Shown here: positions 30,801 through 40,700 of the stretch, piece by piece | How the letters are laid out: each line of letters starts with the position of its first letter | Numbering within the stretch: the stretch's first letter is position 1 | Source of the DNA: Phragmitibacter flavus | GTDB taxonomy: Bacteria; Verrucomicrobiota; Verrucomicrobiia; Verrucomicrobiales; Verrucomicrobiaceae | Direction: 5' to 3' | Length of the DNA stretch: 48,679 nucleotides | Assembly (NCBI RefSeq): GCF_005780165.1 | Contig: NZ_VAUV01000028.1 | Coordinates: forward strand, 1-48,679 | Position numbers and translations under genes: made by a program | The notes under the pieces: generated by a model | What the model saw: only the letters and a program-made list of their open reading frames with translations | Told to the model about the DNA's origin: nothing | Database searches by the model: none

Positions 30801-30963
30801 CTCCCGGCAACGACGTCGTCACCACCACGCCGGGGAAATCCACCTTGGGAAAACGATCCACCGGCAATCGCGAAAACCCCAGCACCCCAACCACCACAAA
30901 CACCAGCACCAGCACCGTGGCAAACACGGGCCTCTTCACAGAAATTTCGGCAAGCCACTGCAT
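27829..30963 (-). CDS. RND multidrug efflux pump (HAE1 family, AcrB/MdtB-like)
   Basis: The 1044-residue product begins [20 protein letters not shown], with [18 protein letters not shown] in the first periplasmic segment, typical of hydrophobe/amphiphile RND pumps. Helix 4 carries [19 protein letters not shown] with the paired aspartates of the proton relay. The second half has [38 protein letters not shown]. Length and order match AcrB relatives with twelve membrane helices. It should export drugs, dyes or detergents through the adaptor and channel encoded on either side. The specific substrate cannot be inferred. Confidence 0.95.
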   Translation of the reverse strand: [1044 protein letters not shown]

Positions 30964-30993
30964 GATGTTAAAAATGAAATTCGCTAACTCAAC

Positions 30994-32082
30994 TCACTGC
31001 ACCGCCGCCATTTTGATCTTCGCCCCATCCACCGCATCCGCACTTGGATCGACCACCACCACCGCATCCTTCACCAATCCAGCGCGCACCTCCGTCCACC
31101 CATCCTGTTCCTCACCCAGATCCACCATCCGCGCCTCAATCCGATCCTTCTCCACCACCATCACCCTGGTCGCCCCCGCCTCATGCCGCACCGCCGTCAA
31201 CGGCACCGCCAAACGCTTCGCCGTGCCCATCGCCAATCGCCCTTCCGCAAACATCCCTTGCCTCAACCTTCCATCCTCATTCGGCACCTCCGCCTCCACC
31301 AAAAGATCCCGCGTCACATCACGCACCACCGCCCCCACATAAACCACTCTTCCTGAAAACGTCTGCCCCGCAAAAGCCGGAACTTCAAACGTCACCAACT
31401 GCCCAACCTGCACCCCGCCCACCGCCGTTTCCGGCACCTGCAACAGCAATCGCAAACTTCCCACGCTCACCAACTGCGCCACCTCCGTGCTCGCCTGCAC
31501 AAACTCACCCGGGCTCACCCGACGCTCCGCCACCACGCCATCAAACGGAGCGCGGATCTCCAGGTCCTGCAAATTTTTCTCCGCCGTCTCGACTCTCGCC
31601 ACCGCCATCGCATCATCCGCCCTGGCCGACTCCAAATCCGCACTCAACTTCTGAAAATCCGCATCGGCAATCGCCTTTGATTTCGCCAGCGGCTCGTTCC
31701 TTTTCCACTCCGCCTCCGCCAAACTGAATCTCGCCCGGGCCTGTGCCGCCTGCGCTTCTGCTTCACGCAACGAAAGCTTCCCCGCCCGATCATCCAGTTT
31801 CACCAGCAAATCCCCCTTCTTCACCACCGCCCCACGTTCCACCTCCGCCACCATCACCTTGCCCGAAGCATCCGCCGCCACCTTCGCATCCACTCGACTG
31901 CGCAACTCCCCAATCACCCGCATATAAACCGGCATCTCCTTCTCCTCCACCTCCGCCGTTTTCACTTCCACCTCCTGCACTTTCTCATCAACCAATGCCA
32001 CCTCCGGCTCCGGCTTTTTTCCGCAGCTCACCAACACCATGGCAATGCCCAACCAAGCAAGACGTCTCATAATAATCATCAT
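30994..32082 (-). CDS. RND periplasmic adaptor lipoprotein (HlyD/AcrA-like)
   Basis: The 362-residue adaptor has a lipoprotein signal peptide with lipobox VLVSC followed by GKKPEPE. It then shows the barrel-sandwich, hairpin and beta-barrel order of the family: RSRVDAKVAADASGKV, a helical hairpin at about 100-150, LEIRAPFDGVVAERRVSPGEF, and GRLRQGMFAEGRL near the end. The first ATG follows a strong GAGGAG ribosome binding site with four bases between, which decides the start. That site overlaps the stop of the TetR gene, so regulator and adaptor are in one operon. Confidence 0.92.
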   Translation of the reverse strand: MMIIMRRLAWLGIAMVLVSCGKKPEPEVALVDEKVQEVEVKTAEVEEKEMPVYMRVIGELRSRVDAKVAADASGKVMVAEVERGAVVKKGDLLVKLDDRAGKLSLREAEAQAAQARARFSLAEAEWKRNEPLAKSKAIADADFQKLSADLESARADDAMAVARVETAEKNLQDLEIRAPFDGVVAERRVSPGEFVQASTEVAQLVSVGSLRLLLQVPETAVGGVQVGQLVTFEVPAFAGQTFSGRVVYVGAVVRDVTRDLLVEAEVPNEDGRLRQGMFAEGRLAMGTAKRLAVPLTAVRHEAGATRVMVVEKDRIEARMVDLGEEQDGWTEVRAGLVKDAVVVVDPSADAVDGAKIKMAAVQ

Positions 32083-32091
32083 GTCGCTCCT

Positions 32092-32718
32092 CTAAAATTT
32101 CAGATCAGCCTCTCCCACCGGTGCCAGTCCATGCGCAAAAACATCCACACACACCGCCACAAACTGCGAAGCCGTATAGCCCTCGTGACAATTTCCCGTG
32201 ATCCGCAACATCCCCCCAAACAACATCGAAGTAAACGCATCCGCCGCCACCCCCAGGTCCACCCCATCACGCACCTGCCCCGCCTTGCGCGCCGTCTCCA
32301 AATGATGAATGAACCGCGCCCTCACCGGCCTCACCGCATCGCGAATAATCTTCTGCGCATGCTCCTCATGCCTCCGCCCCTCCCCAATCATCGTCCGCAT
32401 AAACGCTTCATCCCGCTCCATCTTCTCGTAAAACCCTTCCGCAAACCGACGCAGATTGCGCCGCAAATCCCCCGTCCATTCCCGCTCCTCGCCCAAATTT
32501 TCCGATGCATGCGCCTCCACCACCTGCTGCATCACCGCCGTCAAAAGCCCTTCCTTGTTCGTAAAATGTCTGAACAACGTCACCTCATTCACCCCCGCCT
32601 CCTCCGCAATCACCCTCGTCGTCGCCCTGTGTAACCCATCCCGTGCAAAAACCTTCATTGCCGCCGCCAAGAGCTTGTCGCGAGCCGCAGGCGAATCACT
32701 TTTTTTAGTGGTGAGCAT
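32092..32718 (-). CDS. TetR-family repressor of the efflux operon
   Basis: The ATG giving MLTTKKSDSPAAR yields 208 residues. The N-terminal helix-turn-helix domain is clear (RDKLLAAAMKVFARDGLHRATTRVIAEEAGVNEVTLFRHFTNKEGLL in overall pattern). The C-terminal half is the helical ligand-binding and dimer domain and has GGMLRITGNCH. It is the first gene of the four-gene multidrug operon and should repress it until a pump substrate binds. A palindrome immediately upstream of its start is a likely operator. A GTG 15 bases upstream is a possible but less likely start. Confidence 0.9.
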   Translation of the reverse strand: MLTTKKSDSPAARDKLLAAAMKVFARDGLHRATTRVIAEEAGVNEVTLFRHFTNKEGLLTAVMQQVVEAHASENLGEEREWTGDLRRNLRRFAEGFYEKMERDEAFMRTMIGEGRRHEEHAQKIIRDAVRPVRARFIHHLETARKAGQVRDGVDLGVAADAFTSMLFGGMLRITGNCHEGYTASQFVAVCVDVFAHGLAPVGEADLKF

Positions 32719-32723
32719 TTCGC

Positions 32724-32739
32724 ATGTAAGCACTTACTT
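32724..32739 (-). promoter_or_regulatory. Candidate TetR operator and promoter of the efflux operon
   Basis: The palindrome ATGTAAG-CA-CTTACTT (6 of 7 positions paired) lies six bases upstream of the regulator's ATG. On the minus strand TTTACA, 17 bases and TTACAT form a plausible promoter whose -10 box is inside the palindrome, so a bound repressor would block RNA polymerase. The predicted transcript start falls on or next to the ATG, which would make the message leaderless. Operator and promoter are inferred from position and symmetry. Confidence 0.5.
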
Positions 32740-32817
32740 GCACAAATGTAAAGAATGAAATCATCCCCCGTCTAATTTGTCACTTGCATCCCTCCCGCTG
32801 CCTGTGAGAAAGGCCAT

Positions 32818-33867
32818 ATGGCCAAAAAGGTTTCCTCCAAGAAGAAAAGCAAAAAGACCGTCATCAAAAAGGTCTTGCTGCCAAGTGCCCCGGTCGACCA
32901 CAGCGCCACCCCATTCTGGATCGGATTCGATCTCGGCGGCACCAAAATGATGGCCTGCGTGCTTGACGAAAACTACAACGTCCTCGGCACCGCCCGCAAA
33001 TCCAGCCAGGGCACCCAAGGCGCCGCCAAAGGCATCAAACGCATCCTCACCACCATGACCGACGCCATGCTCGAAGCTGGCGTCAATCCTGCCAACCTCC
33101 AGGGTGCCGCCGTCGCTTGTCCCGGCACCGTCAATCCCCAACGCGGCATCCTCATCACCGCCCCCAATCTCGGCTGGCGCAACATCACCCTCGGCCCTTC
33201 CCTCCAGCGCGTCCTCAAAAAACCCGTCATCCTCCTAAACGACGTCGACGCCGGCACCTTCGGCGAATACACCCTCGGAGCCGGCAAAGGTGCCCGCTCC
33301 TTGCTCGGCATCTTCCCCGGCACCGGCCTCGGCGCAGGATTTGTCTACGACGGCAAACTCATCCACGGCAAAGCCACTTCCTGCATGGAACTCGGCATGG
33401 TCTACCTCCCCGGCACCCATCTCAATTCCGCCATCCCCGGAGCCGTGCTGTTCGAAGACCTCACCAGCCGACTCGGCCTCGCCGCCGCTGGAGGCATCGA
33501 ATGCATCCGCGGCAACGCCCCCATCCTCGACGCCAAAACCGGAGCCTCCATGCGCGAGATGAAAAGCAAAGCCCTCACTGCGTCCTGCAAAGCCGCCGAA
33601 CCCGGCATCGTCCCCGTGCTCGAAAACTCCCTCAATTACCTCGGCATGGGCGTCGCCATGGTCATCAACCTTTTCGCCCCTGATCAGATTACCCTCGGCG
33701 GCGGACTCGTCGAAGAAATGCCCAAAACCTATCTCGACGGCCTCAAGCAATACACCGAACGCTACGCCGTCCCCGAACTCTTCAAAGGCATCAAATTTTC
33801 CGTCGCCCAACTCGGCGGCAACGCCGTCGCCATCGGTGCCGTCGCCTGGCTCCGCAAAAGCCAGTAA
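32818..33867 (+). CDS. ROK-family sugar kinase or related protein
   Basis: The 349-residue protein opens with a lysine-rich stretch (MAKKVSSKKKSKKTVIKK), then the ROK ATPase fold. The phosphate-1 motif is FDLGGTKMMACVLD near 37-50, followed by AVACPGTVNP. LLNDVDAGTFGEYTLGAG has the catalytic Asp of the phosphate-2 region, and IFPGTGLGAGFVYDG comes next. The usual ROK zinc-binding Cys cluster is not seen in recognisable form. Glucokinase is the most likely activity, but sugar specificity is open. It stands alone before the polyphosphate genes; a repeat separates them. Confidence 0.85.
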   Translation: MAKKVSSKKKSKKTVIKKVLLPSAPVDHSATPFWIGFDLGGTKMMACVLDENYNVLGTARKSSQGTQGAAKGIKRILTTMTDAMLEAGVNPANLQGAAVACPGTVNPQRGILITAPNLGWRNITLGPSLQRVLKKPVILLNDVDAGTFGEYTLGAGKGARSLLGIFPGTGLGAGFVYDGKLIHGKATSCMELGMVYLPGTHLNSAIPGAVLFEDLTSRLGLAAAGGIECIRGNAPILDAKTGASMREMKSKALTASCKAAEPGIVPVLENSLNYLGMGVAMVINLFAPDQITLGGGLVEEMPKTYLDGLKQYTERYAVPELFKGIKFSVAQLGGNAVAIGAVAWLRKSQ

Positions 33868-33884
33868 TCAATGTTGGAAGTGCG

Positions 33885-33945
33885 AAGTCGGAAATCGGAA
33901 TTAGCAACTCCCCACTTCTGACCTCCCACTTCCGACCTCCGACTT
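33885..33945. repeat. Imperfect inverted repeat between ROK gene and ppx
   Basis: Two 16-base arms (33885-33900 and 33930-33945, AAGTCGGAAATCGGAA and its near complement) pair at 14 of 16 positions. Inside lie near-tandem copies of CACTTCYGACCTCC. It could form a stem-loop between the two transcripts. No T-run follows. Confidence 0.45.
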
Positions 33946-33979
33946 TTCGCCTTCATCCCTCATCCCTTATTCTTTCAAC

Positions 33980-35515
33980 GTGTCCACCGACCCATCAAAG
34001 CCCGAATCACTCGCCCTGATCCATATCGGTGCCACCTCCATCACCCTGCTCATCGGTGAACTCAACGACGAGGGACAATTCGCCACCCTCGACCACCTCG
34101 AACGTCCCCTTCCTCTCGCGCGCGACATCTTCCGCTCCGGCGTCATCACCCGACCCGTCATCGAACAGGCCGCCGCCATTCTTCACGACTTCCAACTCTC
34201 CCTCGCCGAATACACTGTCCCCACCACTTCCGTTCGCTGCTTCACCACCAACATCCTCGCCGAAGCCAGCAACCACGAAATCTTCCTCAACCGCATGCAG
34301 ATCGCCAGCGGTTTTGTCGTTCGCATCATTGATGACGGCGACATGACCCATCTCATCTACCAAACCACCCTTCGCCTCCTTAAGTCCAATCCCGAAATCG
34401 CCAACGCCAACACCCTCATCTCGCACATCGGCCCCGGCAACACCCGCGCCCTCTACTTCCACAAAGGCCGCATCGCCACCTACAGCAGCTACCGGCTCGG
34501 CATCTTCCGCACCACCGAAGCCGTCGCCGACACCAGCTCCGTCCAACAACTCGCCTACATCGAAGAACAAATCCGCGGCGTCGTCGACCACCTCGCCACC
34601 GACTACTCCAAAGCCGAAATCGACTACCACGTTGCCGTCGGAGCCGAGATCCAGTCCGTCGCTGCCCACATCTCCCCTCCGGTCCAGGGTGCCTCCTTCA
34701 TCACCCTCAAACAGCTCGAGAAATTCACCGAGAAACTCGCGCTCATGTCAGCCGACGAAATGGTGCGCCGACTCCACCTTAACTACACCGGTTCTGAAGG
34801 CCTCGTCGCCGCCCTCCAGACCAACCTCGCCCTCGCCCGACGCTTCAACGACAAAGTCCTCGTCGTTCCCGAAGGTGACTTCCACAGCGACCTTATCCAC
34901 AACCTCCTCGACTCCCGCACCCAGACCAAAACCTTCCAGGAGGAGATTCTCCAAGCTGCCCGCGAAGTCGGTAAAAAATTCCACACCGACCGCAAGCACG
35001 GTGAACACGTCGCCAAATTCTCGCAGGAACTCTTCGCCCAGTTGCAGGACCTTCACGGCCTCAACTCCAAACACGAACTCCTCCTCCGCATCGCCGCCAT
35101 CCTGCATGAGATCGGCATGTTTGTCAGCGCCCGCGAACACCACAAACACTCGCTCTATCTCATCCTCCACACCGAAATCTTCGGCCTCAGCGCCAGCGAC
35201 CGCACCATCATCGCCCTCCTCGCCCGCTACCACCGTCGTTATAACCCCGACGCCAATCACCCCCACTACGCCGACCTCACCCGCGACGAACGCCTCATTG
35301 TCTTCAAGCTTGCCGCCATCCTGCGCGTCGCCGACTGCCTTGACCGCAGTCACTCCCAGCGCATCAAAAACGTCAAGTTCTCCCGCGAACGCGACACCCT
35401 CTACATCGACACCACCGACGTCGAGGACACCACCGTCGAGCAACTCGCCATCAACTCCAAGTGTGACCTCTTCCACGAAGTCTACGGCTACGAACCCCTC
35501 CTGAGAAACGCCTAA
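33980..35515 (+). CDS. Ppx/GppA-like protein with C-terminal HD domain, key motifs altered
   Basis: The 511 residues (GTG start) have an actin-like Ppx/GppA domain (LIHIGATSITLLIGEL at 11-28) and a C-terminal HD-type domain. The family's phosphate-binding DIGGGSTE is here HIGPGNTR at 149-156. The HD signature HDIG is HEIG at 376-379, followed by a well kept HHKHSLYLI. Exopolyphosphatases hydrolyse polyphosphate and pppGpp; with these changes activity is uncertain. It ends 46 bases before ppk1, so it is most likely part of polyphosphate control. The gap is an unbroken pyrimidine tract. Confidence 0.82.
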   Translation: MSTDPSKPESLALIHIGATSITLLIGELNDEGQFATLDHLERPLPLARDIFRSGVITRPVIEQAAAILHDFQLSLAEYTVPTTSVRCFTTNILAEASNHEIFLNRMQIASGFVVRIIDDGDMTHLIYQTTLRLLKSNPEIANANTLISHIGPGNTRALYFHKGRIATYSSYRLGIFRTTEAVADTSSVQQLAYIEEQIRGVVDHLATDYSKAEIDYHVAVGAEIQSVAAHISPPVQGASFITLKQLEKFTEKLALMSADEMVRRLHLNYTGSEGLVAALQTNLALARRFNDKVLVVPEGDFHSDLIHNLLDSRTQTKTFQEEILQAAREVGKKFHTDRKHGEHVAKFSQELFAQLQDLHGLNSKHELLLRIAAILHEIGMFVSAREHHKHSLYLILHTEIFGLSASDRTIIALLARYHRRYNPDANHPHYADLTRDERLIVFKLAAILRVADCLDRSHSQRIKNVKFSRERDTLYIDTTDVEDTTVEQLAINSKCDLFHEVYGYEPLLRNA

Positions 35516-35561
35516 GCCTAACCCACTTTTCACTTTTCTCTTTTCCCTTTTCACTTTCCCC

Positions 35562-37673
35562 ATGTCTCCCGAAAACTACATCAACCGCGAACTCAGCTGG
35601 CTCTCCTTCAACGAACGCGTCCTCGAAGAAGCCACCCGCGAAACACTGCCCGTCCTCGAACGCGTCAAATTCCTCGCCATCACCGCCGCCAACCTTGACG
35701 AATTTTACATGGTCCGCGTCGGCGGCCTGCAGTTTCTCAAAGACACCGGCAAACGCGTCAAAGACACCTCCGGCTTAACCCCCAGCCAGCAACTCACCGC
35801 CATCCGCGAGCGCACGCTCCAGTTCATCGACAAACAATACACCCTGCTCAATCAGGACCTCCTCCCTGCCCTGCGCAACAACGGCATCCATCGCGTCCTT
35901 CCCAACGAACTTACTCCCGCCCAGCGCACCTACCTGCAAGATTACTTCAACGAACAAATCTCCCCCGTCCTCTCGCCCATCGCCATCGAACCCGACGAGC
36001 CACCCATCGTCCTGCCCGCCCTTCTGCTCATCCTGATGAGCGAAATCCACAGCCAAACCGTCGATAAAAAACCCCTCATCCGACGCGCCATCTTCATCCT
36101 CCCCACCAGCCTCCCAAGGCACATCGCCCTGCCTTCCACCGAATCCGGCACCCACGCCTACATCAACATCGAAGACGTCGTCGAACTCTACCTCCACACC
36201 TACTTCCCCAAAGAACGCGTCGTCGGGACCGCCCGCTTCCGCATCAGCCGCAACTCCGACATCACCCTCGACGACCAAAGCGCCCTCGACATCGCCGCCG
36301 AGATGGAAGACATCCTCGACGCCCGCAAAACCAGCGGCACCATCCGACTCGAAATCGAACAGGAAACCGACGTCACGCCCTCCCTCGTCAAAGCCATCCA
36401 GCAGCTCTGCCAGACCACCCCCGCCCACACCTATCTCATCCCCGGCGAGCTCGACCTCCGCGCCTACTTCTCCATCGCTGGCATCTCTGGATTCGAAAAA
36501 CTCAAAACCGAAACCTGGCCCACCGCCGAGATCATCCACGATTCCCACGAAACCACTATTTTTGACACCATCCGCGGAGGCGACCTGCTCCTTCACCATC
36601 CCTACGAATCGTTCGAGCCGGTCATGCAGCTTCTCGAACAGGCTGCCGCCGATCCCAACGTGATCGCCATCAAACAAATCCTCTACCGCACCGCCAAAAA
36701 CAGCCGCATCATCAGCGCCCTCGTCAAGGCAGCCCAGGCCGGCAAACACGTCACCGTTCTCGTCGAACTACGCGCCCGCTTCGACGAAGCCCGCAACCTT
36801 GAACGCGCCGAAGACCTTCTCAACGCCGGAGCCCAGATCATCTACGGCGTTCGTGGACTCAAAACCCACGCCAAAATCACCCTCATCATGCGTCGCGAAG
36901 CCGGCCGTATGATGCGCTATTGCCACTTCGGCACCGGCAACTACAACGAGGCCACGTCCAAACTCTACACCGACATCTCCTACCTCACCTGCCGCCCTCA
37001 ATACGGTGCCGATGCCTCCGCCTTCTTCAACACCGTCACTGGCCGGTCTCGCTTCGTCCACTTCAACAAGATCAGCATGGCCCCCTTCGGCCTGCGCGAA
37101 CGTCTTGTCGAACTCATCGAAAGCGAAGCCGAACGCGCCCGCCACGGCGAAACGGCCAGCATGATGCTGAAGATGAATTCCCTTGAAGATCCCCAGATGA
37201 TCGACGCCCTCTACGCCGCCAGCAAAGCCGGCGTCAAGATCCTCCTCAGCGTCCGTGGCATCTGCTGTCTGCGTCCCGGCGTCAAAGGCCTCAGCGAAAA
37301 CATCCGCGTCATCAGCATCATCGACCGCTACCTCGAACACGCCCGCATCTTTTGGTTCAGCCAAGGCAGCCATCCCGTGGTCCTCATCGCCAGCGCCGAC
37401 TTCATGAACCGCAACCTCAGCAAACGCGTCGAGCTTCTTACCCCCATCGAAGATCCCGAAGCCAAGGAAACGCTGCACACCATCCTCAAAACCCAGTTCA
37501 ACGACAACACCCAGGCCCGCGAACTCAACAAGGACGGCACCTACACCCTCATCAAACCGCCCGCGAAAACCAAAGCCTTTCGGTCCCAGGAATATTTCGC
37601 CAAACAAGCCGTTCGCCGTCACCGCCCCCGCGCCCAATCCCCCGACATCCTCGTCCCTCACCTTCCCAAATAA
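35562..37673 (+). CDS. ppk1: Polyphosphate kinase Ppk1
   Basis: Makes long-chain polyphosphate from ATP. The 703 residues have the usual four domains, starting NRELSWLSFNERVLEEA. The phosphorylated His436 lies in LKTHAKITLIMRR and the second conserved His593 in YLEHARIFWF, matching His435 and His592 of the E. coli enzyme. FGTGNYNEATSKLYTDISYLT and LLSVRGICCLRPGV are typical. It follows the Ppx-like gene on the same strand and the two probably share a transcript. No terminator is clear downstream. Confidence 0.96.
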   Translation: MSPENYINRELSWLSFNERVLEEATRETLPVLERVKFLAITAANLDEFYMVRVGGLQFLKDTGKRVKDTSGLTPSQQLTAIRERTLQFIDKQYTLLNQDLLPALRNNGIHRVLPNELTPAQRTYLQDYFNEQISPVLSPIAIEPDEPPIVLPALLLILMSEIHSQTVDKKPLIRRAIFILPTSLPRHIALPSTESGTHAYINIEDVVELYLHTYFPKERVVGTARFRISRNSDITLDDQSALDIAAEMEDILDARKTSGTIRLEIEQETDVTPSLVKAIQQLCQTTPAHTYLIPGELDLRAYFSIAGISGFEKLKTETWPTAEIIHDSHETTIFDTIRGGDLLLHHPYESFEPVMQLLEQAAADPNVIAIKQILYRTAKNSRIISALVKAAQAGKHVTVLVELRARFDEARNLERAEDLLNAGAQIIYGVRGLKTHAKITLIMRREAGRMMRYCHFGTGNYNEATSKLYTDISYLTCRPQYGADASAFFNTVTGRSRFVHFNKISMAPFGLRERLVELIESEAERARHGETASMMLKMNSLEDPQMIDALYAASKAGVKILLSVRGICCLRPGVKGLSENIRVISIIDRYLEHARIFWFSQGSHPVVLIASADFMNRNLSKRVELLTPIEDPEAKETLHTILKTQFNDNTQARELNKDGTYTLIKPPAKTKAFRSQEYFAKQAVRRHRPRAQSPDILVPHLPK

Positions 37674-37774
37674 TATTAAACGAACTGCAGAGTTGCACTT
37701 CACCTTAAGGACCATTTCTCCTACTCCGCAAAAAAAGGTTGAGCCAACCCCTCGCTCTCCCTTAACATGCTCAA

Positions 37775-40700
37775 ATGAACCGTTTCCATACGTTCATCTT
37801 TAGCCTCTGCCTCCTCCTGAACTCTCCCGCCCCCGCCGCCACCCTCTACTGGGACACGGCAGAAGGCACCGGAATTCAAGGAGGCAATGCCAACTGGAAC
37901 AACACCGACACCGCCTGGAATCCCCTCGCCGACGGCACCGACCCCCGCATCGCCTGGACCAGCGACGACGACGCCAACTTCACGACCGGCACCAGCATCG
38001 TCACCCTCACCGAAGCAATCACCGCCCGCTCCCTCACTCAAACCGGCAGCGCCACCACCACCATCAGCGGAGCCAGTCCCCTCAACCTCACCACCGCCAC
38101 CGGCATCAACAACACCAGCAGCGGCACCCTCACCATCGACAGCAACCTCACCCTCGACACCCCCGCCACCCTCTTCACCGGCACCGGACGCATCGTCATC
38201 AACGGCAGCATCGGCGAAACCATCCCCGGCAGCGGCCTCCAAAAAACCGGCACCAACACCCTCGAACTCGCCAACGCCAACACCTTCACCGGCGACATTA
38301 ATGTCTCCAATGGCACCATCCTCGTCCAAAACAACGGAGCCCTCGGACTCGGCGCAGGCACCACCACCGCCACCAACGGCGGCACCATCGCCCTCCAACA
38401 CGGCGTCACTGTCACCGGCGAGACGATCACCCTCACCGGCTCCGGCTACACCGGCGGCAACAACTTCGCTGGTGCCCTTCAATCGACTGGCACCGGCACC
38501 GGCACCTCCACCTGGGCGGGCAACGTCAACCTCAACGGCACTGCCCGCGTCGGGGCCAACGGACCCGACAGCACCCTCGTCATCGACGGAAAAATCAGCG
38601 GCAATGGCACCCTCGAAATCGGATCTCTCCCCGGAGCCACCGGCGGCGGCACCACCGTCCTCGCCGGTGCCCACGGTCACGACTTCACCGGCAGCATCAA
38701 CATCGTCCGCGGCACCCTCCGATTCCAGGGCGCCAACAACGTCCTGCCAGCCACCACCGCCCTCATCCTCAACTCCGCCGGCAACGACAAGTCCACCGTC
38801 GACCTCAACGGCACCCAACAAACCGTCGCCCGCCTCGCCGCTGGTGCCAGTGCGGCCGACCGCCAAAGCGTCTCCCTGATCACCAACACCAGTGCCACCC
38901 GATCCACCTTGATCACCAATCAAACCGGCGACGGCGAATTCTACGGCACCCTCACCGGCAATCTCAACTTCACCAAACTTGGCAATGGTGCCCTCCACTT
39001 TTACGGACCCAACACCAGCATCATCGACGGCGACCTGCTCATCGAAAACCGCGCCACCATTGGCACTTTTGAACCGGTCGTCCCCGCCGGTCCCACCACC
39101 CTCAGCGCCCATTCGGTCAGCCTCAAAAACACCAACATCAACACCGATCTCTACATCCGCGGCAACTCCGCCGCTGGAAGCCACACCCTCACCGTCCGCG
39201 AAGGAGGACTCACCCTTGAGAACTACAGCATCTTTCTGAACGCCGGGGATGTCGCTGGTGGCCGACTCCTCCTGCAAGGCAACCTCACCACCATCGCCAG
39301 CGCCAACGGCGCCCAAATCCTCGACAATACCGCCAACCTGAATCCGGTCCGCGGCTACGTCGACCTTGGCGGCGCCACCCGCACTTTCACCATTGCCGAC
39401 GGAAGCGCCACCAACGATCTCAACATCACCGCCGCCATCACCAATGGCGGAATCATCAAAGCCGGAACCGGCCTCCTGCGTCTCGCCGGCAACAGCACCT
39501 ACGACGGCACCACCAGCATCAACACCGGCATCGTCATCGCCGCTTCCAATCAGGCCCTCGGCAGCAGCACCGGAGGAACCAGCGTCGCCAGTGGAGCCAG
39601 GCTCCTGCTCGGCGATGGCGTCATCATCACCGGCGAAACCCTCAATCTCTCCGGCAACGGCGGCGACTTCTTTGGTTCGCTGCAAGCCGCCGCCAACGCC
39701 ACCGCCGAATGGGCAGGCAACATCATCCTCAATACCGAAGCCCGCATCGGTTCCGCCAACACCGCCAGCCACCTCAAAATCAGCGGATCCATCCAAAACG
39801 GCACCATCAACACCCTCGTCATCGCTGGCAACGGCACCCATACCCTTTCTGGTGTCAGCACCTACACCGGCCAGACTCAGATCCTGCGCGGGATCGTGAA
39901 GCTCGATGCAGGCAACAACCGACTCCCCACCGGCACCTTGCTCAATGTCGACTCTGGCGCCGCGGTCGAAGACGCCATCTTCGATCTCAACGGCTATCAA
40001 CAATCCGTTGCAGGATTGCTCCGCAGCGGTTCGGGCTCGAGCACTGGCGGAAGTTTCGTGCGCAACACCAACACCACCCAGGACGGCACCCTCGAAATCA
40101 CCGCAGGCGGCCAGACCTACAACGGCATCCTCCAGGGAGGCGGCAGCCTCGGCCAGCTCAACCTCACCAAATCCGGCGCTGGCACCCAAACCCTCGCCGC
40201 CGCCAACACCTACACCGGCAAAACCACAGTCTCCGGCGGCACCCTCGCCCTCAGCGCCACCGGCTCCATCAACGATTCCGCATGGATTCAGATCAACACC
40301 GGAGCCACCCTCAGCGTCGCCACCACCCAGACCTATTCCAAGCAAGTCATCACCGGTGGCGGAACCATCTCTGGCAACCTGATCGTCAACGGCACCAGCC
40401 TTCTCAAACCCGGCGCCACCACCAATCCCTCCCTTGCCAGCATAACCGATGCAGGCGACCTCACCGGCACCCTTACGGTCAACGGCAATCTGAACCTGCT
40501 CGCCACCGCCAGCGCCACCACCCCGCGCGCCATTTTTCAACTCGGCGGCACCAACAGTCATACCAACACCCCGACCATCGCCTCGACTGTCACCGCTTTC
40601 AGCACCGCCACCGCCGACAGCCTCTATGACAGCATCGACATCAACGGCACCCTCGGTCTCGAAGCAGGGTCCATCCTTGAGGTCGAACTTCTCAGCGGCT

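Noticed and set aside
35522-35561. Pyrimidine-only tract between the Ppx-like gene and ppk1
   Set aside because: It is striking, but CACTTTTC copies are irregular and no structure or site can be supported.
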